NCBI GenBank assembly: GCA_964602735.1
Contig: CAZRRV010000037.1
Location: 1 to 14,343, forward strand
Direction of reading: 5' to 3'
DNA length: 14,343 nucleotides
From: CAZRRV01 sp964602735
Lineage (GTDB): Bacteria; Bacillota; Clostridia; Oscillospirales; Acutalibacteraceae
Positions 12,492 through 14,343 of this stretch are shown piece after piece (positions within the stretch are counted from its first letter, which is position 1; every line of letters starts with the position of its first letter). A model generated the notes under the pieces. The model made no database searches and was not told the origin of the DNA. It was given only the letters and a program-made list of their open reading frames with translations. The position numbers were made by a program, and so were the translations under genes.

Positions 12492-14343
12492 ATGTCGAAA
12501 ACAAAATCGAAAGCCGTAACGGTTGTCGCGGCGGTGCTGGCGCTGCTCGTGCTGGCTTCCGGCATTTTTATCGGCAATTTCCCGGTAAAAGCCGCTTCGA
12601 CGCTCAACGAAAGCAACGTGAAACTCAATTATTATCCGTACAACCCGCCGTTTAACAATCTCGAAGCGGGGCTGCAGGAGAACCTTATGACCCTTACCCT
12701 GGTGGGTCTCAGGAACATCAACCCCGACAATTACACGGTGACGGTGGAAAAAGATTCCTCCCCCGTCAGTGACCTTGAGCTTAAGGTTATAGGCAACAGC
12801 CAAAATACTTTAGCGTGGGCGTTATCGAAAGAAAAAGCGACGGCGGGCACATACACCGTAAAAATATCCGAGAAAGCGGCGCTCGAAAACACCGCCGATA
12901 TAAGCATCGTTTTGCATGAGGTTAAATTCCATGCCGGCGACGGTACATTTACGGAACCGGCGGATGTGGCGGGAAATACCGTAACCGTTGTCGCGGCGAA
13001 GGGAACCTCTTTCAAATATACTTTCAAAACCACCCCCAAGCTTACCCCAACCGACACCAGCGGCGGTAAAGAGTTTATCGGCTGGGCGACACAGGAGCAC
13101 GCAACCGATTACAGTACCCTGAGATATTCGGTGCCGACGGATGAGGATGGCCCTTACACATTCTACGCCGCGTACGGGGTTAAAAGAACCTACGGCTGCG
13201 AAGTGCAGAAAGACGACTCCAAACTTGTCGATGATACGCAGAATTTCGAGTCGGTTGAATACGGTTATAATCCGACGCCGGTTACGCTCAAACTGAAGAA
13301 TACCGGCAACACCAACCTCACAGGTGTGGGCGTAGGCAATTCGCTTGTGCATTTTAAGGTTGAACTTGGCAGTCTCGGCGCGGACAACAGTATCGGGCAG
13401 GGGCAATCGGCCGACTTAACCATAACCCCGGTAGCCGGGCTCGCCGTCGGGGAATACTCCGAGGTTCTGCTCGTAGGCCCCCGCTCCGTCGGCTTCCTGC
13501 GCATAACCGTTAAAATAACCGTAATGCCCAAAGAAGTAAAGATAACACCCGCAACAATAACCAAATCATACGGCGAAACGAAAAGCGCCGGCGATGTTGT
13601 TGATGTTAAGGTTGATGCTGAGGGCGTGAATTACAATCAGTTAGGCGTAACTCTGGGCAGCGACGGTTTTGCCGCCACGGCGAATGCGCAGGATGCTCTA
13701 TACGAGTATAAAATCGAATCGGCCACCAATACCAATTATAAAGTGGAACTTGTGAAAGGCACGGGAGTAAAAGTCAATAAAGCAGAGCCCACCGGCGTGG
13801 TTACCGCATCGCCGGTAACCACTGGGCAGAAATTGTCTAAATCTGCGCTTTCCGGTACTTTCACGAACCCAGCTGTCTCCGAATGGATCGTTCCCGGCAC
13901 ACTGGCTTGGAGCGATAATGATGATGAATTGTCCGTTTCGGGATCACACAACTGGACATTCACCCCTGATTCCAGCGTGGAAAGCAATTATACGACTGCT
14001 ACCGGCACTGCCGACGTTGTGGTAAGGGATTTTGAGCATTCCACGCAAGTTGCCCCCGTCGACGGCGACGGCACAAGCTTTACTTTCGTTTACGACGGCA
14101 AAGAACACCCGCTCGAATTCAAAACCGACCGCCCGCCGGAAGTGGGCGGGGAGATAGAGGTTTATTATCAGCGCCTTAAAGATGACGGCAGCCCGGAAGG
14201 TGAACCGTCCCTCGATACTCTCCCTGTCAACGCCGGAACATACAAGGTATATGCCTGGGTTGAGGAGGATTCTCAAAACAGTTACGGCCCCGGCCTGTTC
14301 GAGGGTCAGCTTATTATCGAACAGCGCGAGGTACAGGTTGCTT
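12492..14343 (+). CDS. Secreted multidomain surface protein with InlB-like and MBG-like modules (3' incomplete)
   Basis: The frame is open from ATG at 12492 to the window edge, giving 617 residues with no stop. GGAGAGG at 12478-12484 supports the start. A signal peptide is clear: basic residues 3-7, hydrophobic core 8-28 and a VKA|A cleavage site after residue 34. An unassigned domain spans 36-140. Residues 144-228 resemble the Listeria-Bacteroides (InlB B) repeat, with EFIGWA and YTFYAAYG. Residues about 232-345 form an Ig-like module with LKNTGNTNLTG. Residues about 348-431 resemble an MBG module (TPATITKSYGE), 432-510 another Ig-like module, and about 518-617 a further MBG-like module (VYDGKEH, VNAGTYKV). 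Such proteins are usually wall or S-layer attached adhesins; the anchor would lie beyond the window. It has its own promoter and terminator-separated transcription, so it is not part of the preceding operon. Confidence 0.87.
   Translation, partial: MSKTKSKAVTVVAAVLALLVLASGIFIGNFPVKAASTLNESNVKLNYYPYNPPFNNLEAGLQENLMTLTLVGLRNINPDNYTVTVEKDSSPVSDLELKVIGNSQNTLAWALSKEKATAGTYTVKISEKAALENTADISIVLHEVKFHAGDGTFTEPADVAGNTVTVVAAKGTSFKYTFKTTPKLTPTDTSGGKEFIGWATQEHATDYSTLRYSVPTDEDGPYTFYAAYGVKRTYGCEVQKDDSKLVDDTQNFESVEYGYNPTPVTLKLKNTGNTNLTGVGVGNSLVHFKVELGSLGADNSIGQGQSADLTITPVAGLAVGEYSEVLLVGPRSVGFLRITVKITVMPKEVKITPATITKSYGETKSAGDVVDVKVDAEGVNYNQLGVTLGSDGFAATANAQDALYEYKIESATNTNYKVELVKGTGVKVNKAEPTGVVTASPVTTGQKLSKSALSGTFTNPAVSEWIVPGTLAWSDNDDELSVSGSHNWTFTPDSSVESNYTTATGTADVVVRDFEHSTQVAPVDGDGTSFTFVYDGKEHPLEFKTDRPPEVGGEIEVYYQRLKDDGSPEGEPSLDTLPVNAGTYKVYAWVEEDSQNSYGPGLFEGQLIIEQREVQVA

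Overview
The window looks like chromosomal DNA from a GC-rich monoderm Firmicute, most likely a gut-type member of the Clostridia (Oscillospirales or similar). The evidence is indirect: two Gram-positive-style lipoproteins with Ser/Gly/Glu-rich linkers, a carbohydrate ABC importer without its own ATPase, strong AGGAGG-type ribosome binding sites, one near-consensus sigma-A promoter, U-tract terminators, and surface proteins built from InlB-like and MBG-like modules. No rRNA, tRNA or housekeeping marker is present to fix the taxonomy. Every gene I can support lies on the + strand.

Layout. Bases 1-206 hold a short CAGA repeat at the window edge, a rho-independent terminator (74-114) and a GC-rich leader. 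Bases 207-10658 form what looks like one operon of five genes: two carbohydrate-type ABC permeases (207-1097, 1130-1951), a substrate-binding lipoprotein (2046-3569), a secreted metallo-beta-lactamase-fold lipoprotein resembling the ComEC C-terminal hydrolase domain (3609-4883), and a giant N-terminally anchored right-handed beta-helix protein of 1919 residues (4899-10658). That protein's last three quarters consists of about 45 repeats of the FxxN/GGA[ILV] type known from chlamydial polymorphic membrane proteins. After a 96-base gap with inverted repeats comes a cytoplasmic ADP-ribosylglycohydrolase-family protein (10755-12284), which may be read through from the operon or have its own start. 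A strong terminator (12335-12378) closes this unit. A clear sigma-A promoter (12400-12427) then drives a secreted multidomain surface protein (12492 to the right edge, incomplete).

How the parts may work together (inference). The importer, the exported hydrolase and the extracellular beta-helix would all act at the outer face of the membrane, and the last two share a very similar acidic linker just outside the membrane. This suggests a surface assembly in which a large helical protein presents or binds a polymer or host surface, a lipid-anchored phosphodiesterase-type enzyme processes a substrate, and the ABC importer takes up a product. The ADP-ribosylglycohydrolase homologue could cleave an N-glycosidic bond in the cytoplasm. 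No substrate can be read from the sequence. I did not recognise this combination as a named system, and it is the most interesting feature of the window.
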